From the NCBI RefSeq assembly GCF_036327775.1, contig NZ_CP109598.1, forward strand, positions 6,925,501 through 6,989,500: a DNA stretch of 64,000 nucleotides, given 5' to 3'. Shown here in pieces: positions 63,788 through 64,000 of the stretch (position 1 is its first letter; every line of letters starts with the position of its first letter). The notes under the pieces were generated by a model, which was not told the origin of the DNA, made no database searches, and saw only the letters and a list, made by a program, of their open reading frames with translations. Made by a program: the position numbers and the translations under genes. This DNA comes from Streptomyces sp. NBC_01498 (GTDB taxonomy: Bacteria; Actinomycetota; Actinomycetes; Streptomycetales; Streptomycetaceae).

Positions 63788-64000
63788 ATGAGCGCACTCG
63801 ACACCTCGTCGACCGGACGCCGAGCCTTCCTGTCGCGGAGGCCGGAGCCGTCCACCGTATCGTCCGTCGTGCGGCAGCAGGTCTCGGCACTGGAGCCGAC
63901 GCTGGCCCGGATCTGCTCCTACCATCTCGGCTTTCTCGACGAACACGGTGACCCGAGCGGCGCGGAGGGCGGCAAGCTGACGCGCGCCGCCCTCATGACG
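63788..64000 (+). CDS. Polyprenyl diphosphate synthase, N-terminal part (runs off the right edge)
   Basis: At least 71 residues from ATG 63788, with GGAGGAG upstream. VVRQQVSALEPTLARICSYHLGF and then GAEGGKLTRAALMT match the start of actinomycete polyprenyl synthases: a helical N-terminus followed by the GGKxxRPAL-type IPP-binding motif, here GGKLTRAAL with the Pro changed to Ala. The Asp-rich motifs lie beyond the window. A broken copy of this 5' end lies at 55773-55950. Together with the methyltransferases and P450 it suggests a methylated, oxidised isoprenoid. Confidence 0.72.
   Translation, partial: MSALDTSSTGRRAFLSRRPEPSTVSSVVRQQVSALEPTLARICSYHLGFLDEHGDPSGAEGGKLTRAALMT

Overview
The window looks like a Streptomyces chromosome (or a close actinomycete). 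It is about 70% GC with strong third-position GC bias, has GGAGG-type ribosome sites, a SARP regulator, a complete cvn conservon (kinase, roadblock, DUF742, GTPase, P450) and rare TTA codons that imply bldA control. It is almost entirely specialised metabolism, with three clusters side by side and no rRNA, tRNA, IS element or CRISPR array seen.

Region 1 (1 to about 39.2 kb, perhaps to 42.2 kb) reads as a tetrahydroisoquinoline (THIQ) antibiotic cluster of the naphthyridinomycin/quinocarcin/saframycin type. On the minus strand, in transcription order, are a type II thioesterase, a C-A*-T NRPS whose A domain is dead, MbtH, a C-A-T-reductase NRPS, a VioC/NapI-like arginine oxygenase, a C*-A NRPS with no carrier domain, and a SARP that runs off the left edge. 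On the plus strand are a fatty acyl-AMP ligase fused to a carrier, a nine-domain NRPS with three nearly identical alanine modules, a YaaH-type transporter, and the three enzymes of 3-hydroxy-5-methyl-O-methyltyrosine formation (C-methyltransferase, SfmD-like haem hydroxylase, O-methyltransferase). Two paralogous MFS exporters, a Tat-exported flavin oxidase (NapU/SfmCy2 type), an N-methyltransferase candidate and an SDR (possibly NapW/SfmO1-type self-resistance) follow. My reading is that an acyl-Ala3 leader is built first, the core is assembled by the split modules, the chain is released reductively, the prodrug is exported, and it is matured outside the cell. Genes for the two-carbon starter expected in naphthyridinomycin/quinocarcin pathways are not in the window.

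Region 2 (39.5 to 42.2 kb) holds an APH-fold kinase and a secreted tripeptidyl-aminopeptidase-like hydrolase. Region 3 (42.3 to 51.6 kb, minus strand) is a conservon (cvnA to cvnE) followed directly by GGPP synthase, class II diterpene cyclase, P450 and class I terpene synthase, the cldABCD/rmnABCD layout of labdane (cyslabdan/raimonol) clusters. Region 4 (52.4 to 55.1 kb) is ordinary accessory DNA: a GNAT, an alpha/beta hydrolase and a WD40 remnant.

Region 5 (55.5 kb to the right edge) looks like a second isoprenoid cluster. It has a PucR/CdaR-type regulator, an MFS carrier, a lone LuxR helix-turn-helix protein, two methyltransferases, a P450 and the start of a polyprenyl diphosphate synthase. 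A roughly 155-bp promoter block is duplicated upstream of one methyltransferase and the prenyl synthase. A frameshifted fragment of the prenyl synthase 5' end lies in front of the PucR-type gene. This is the least explained part of the window.
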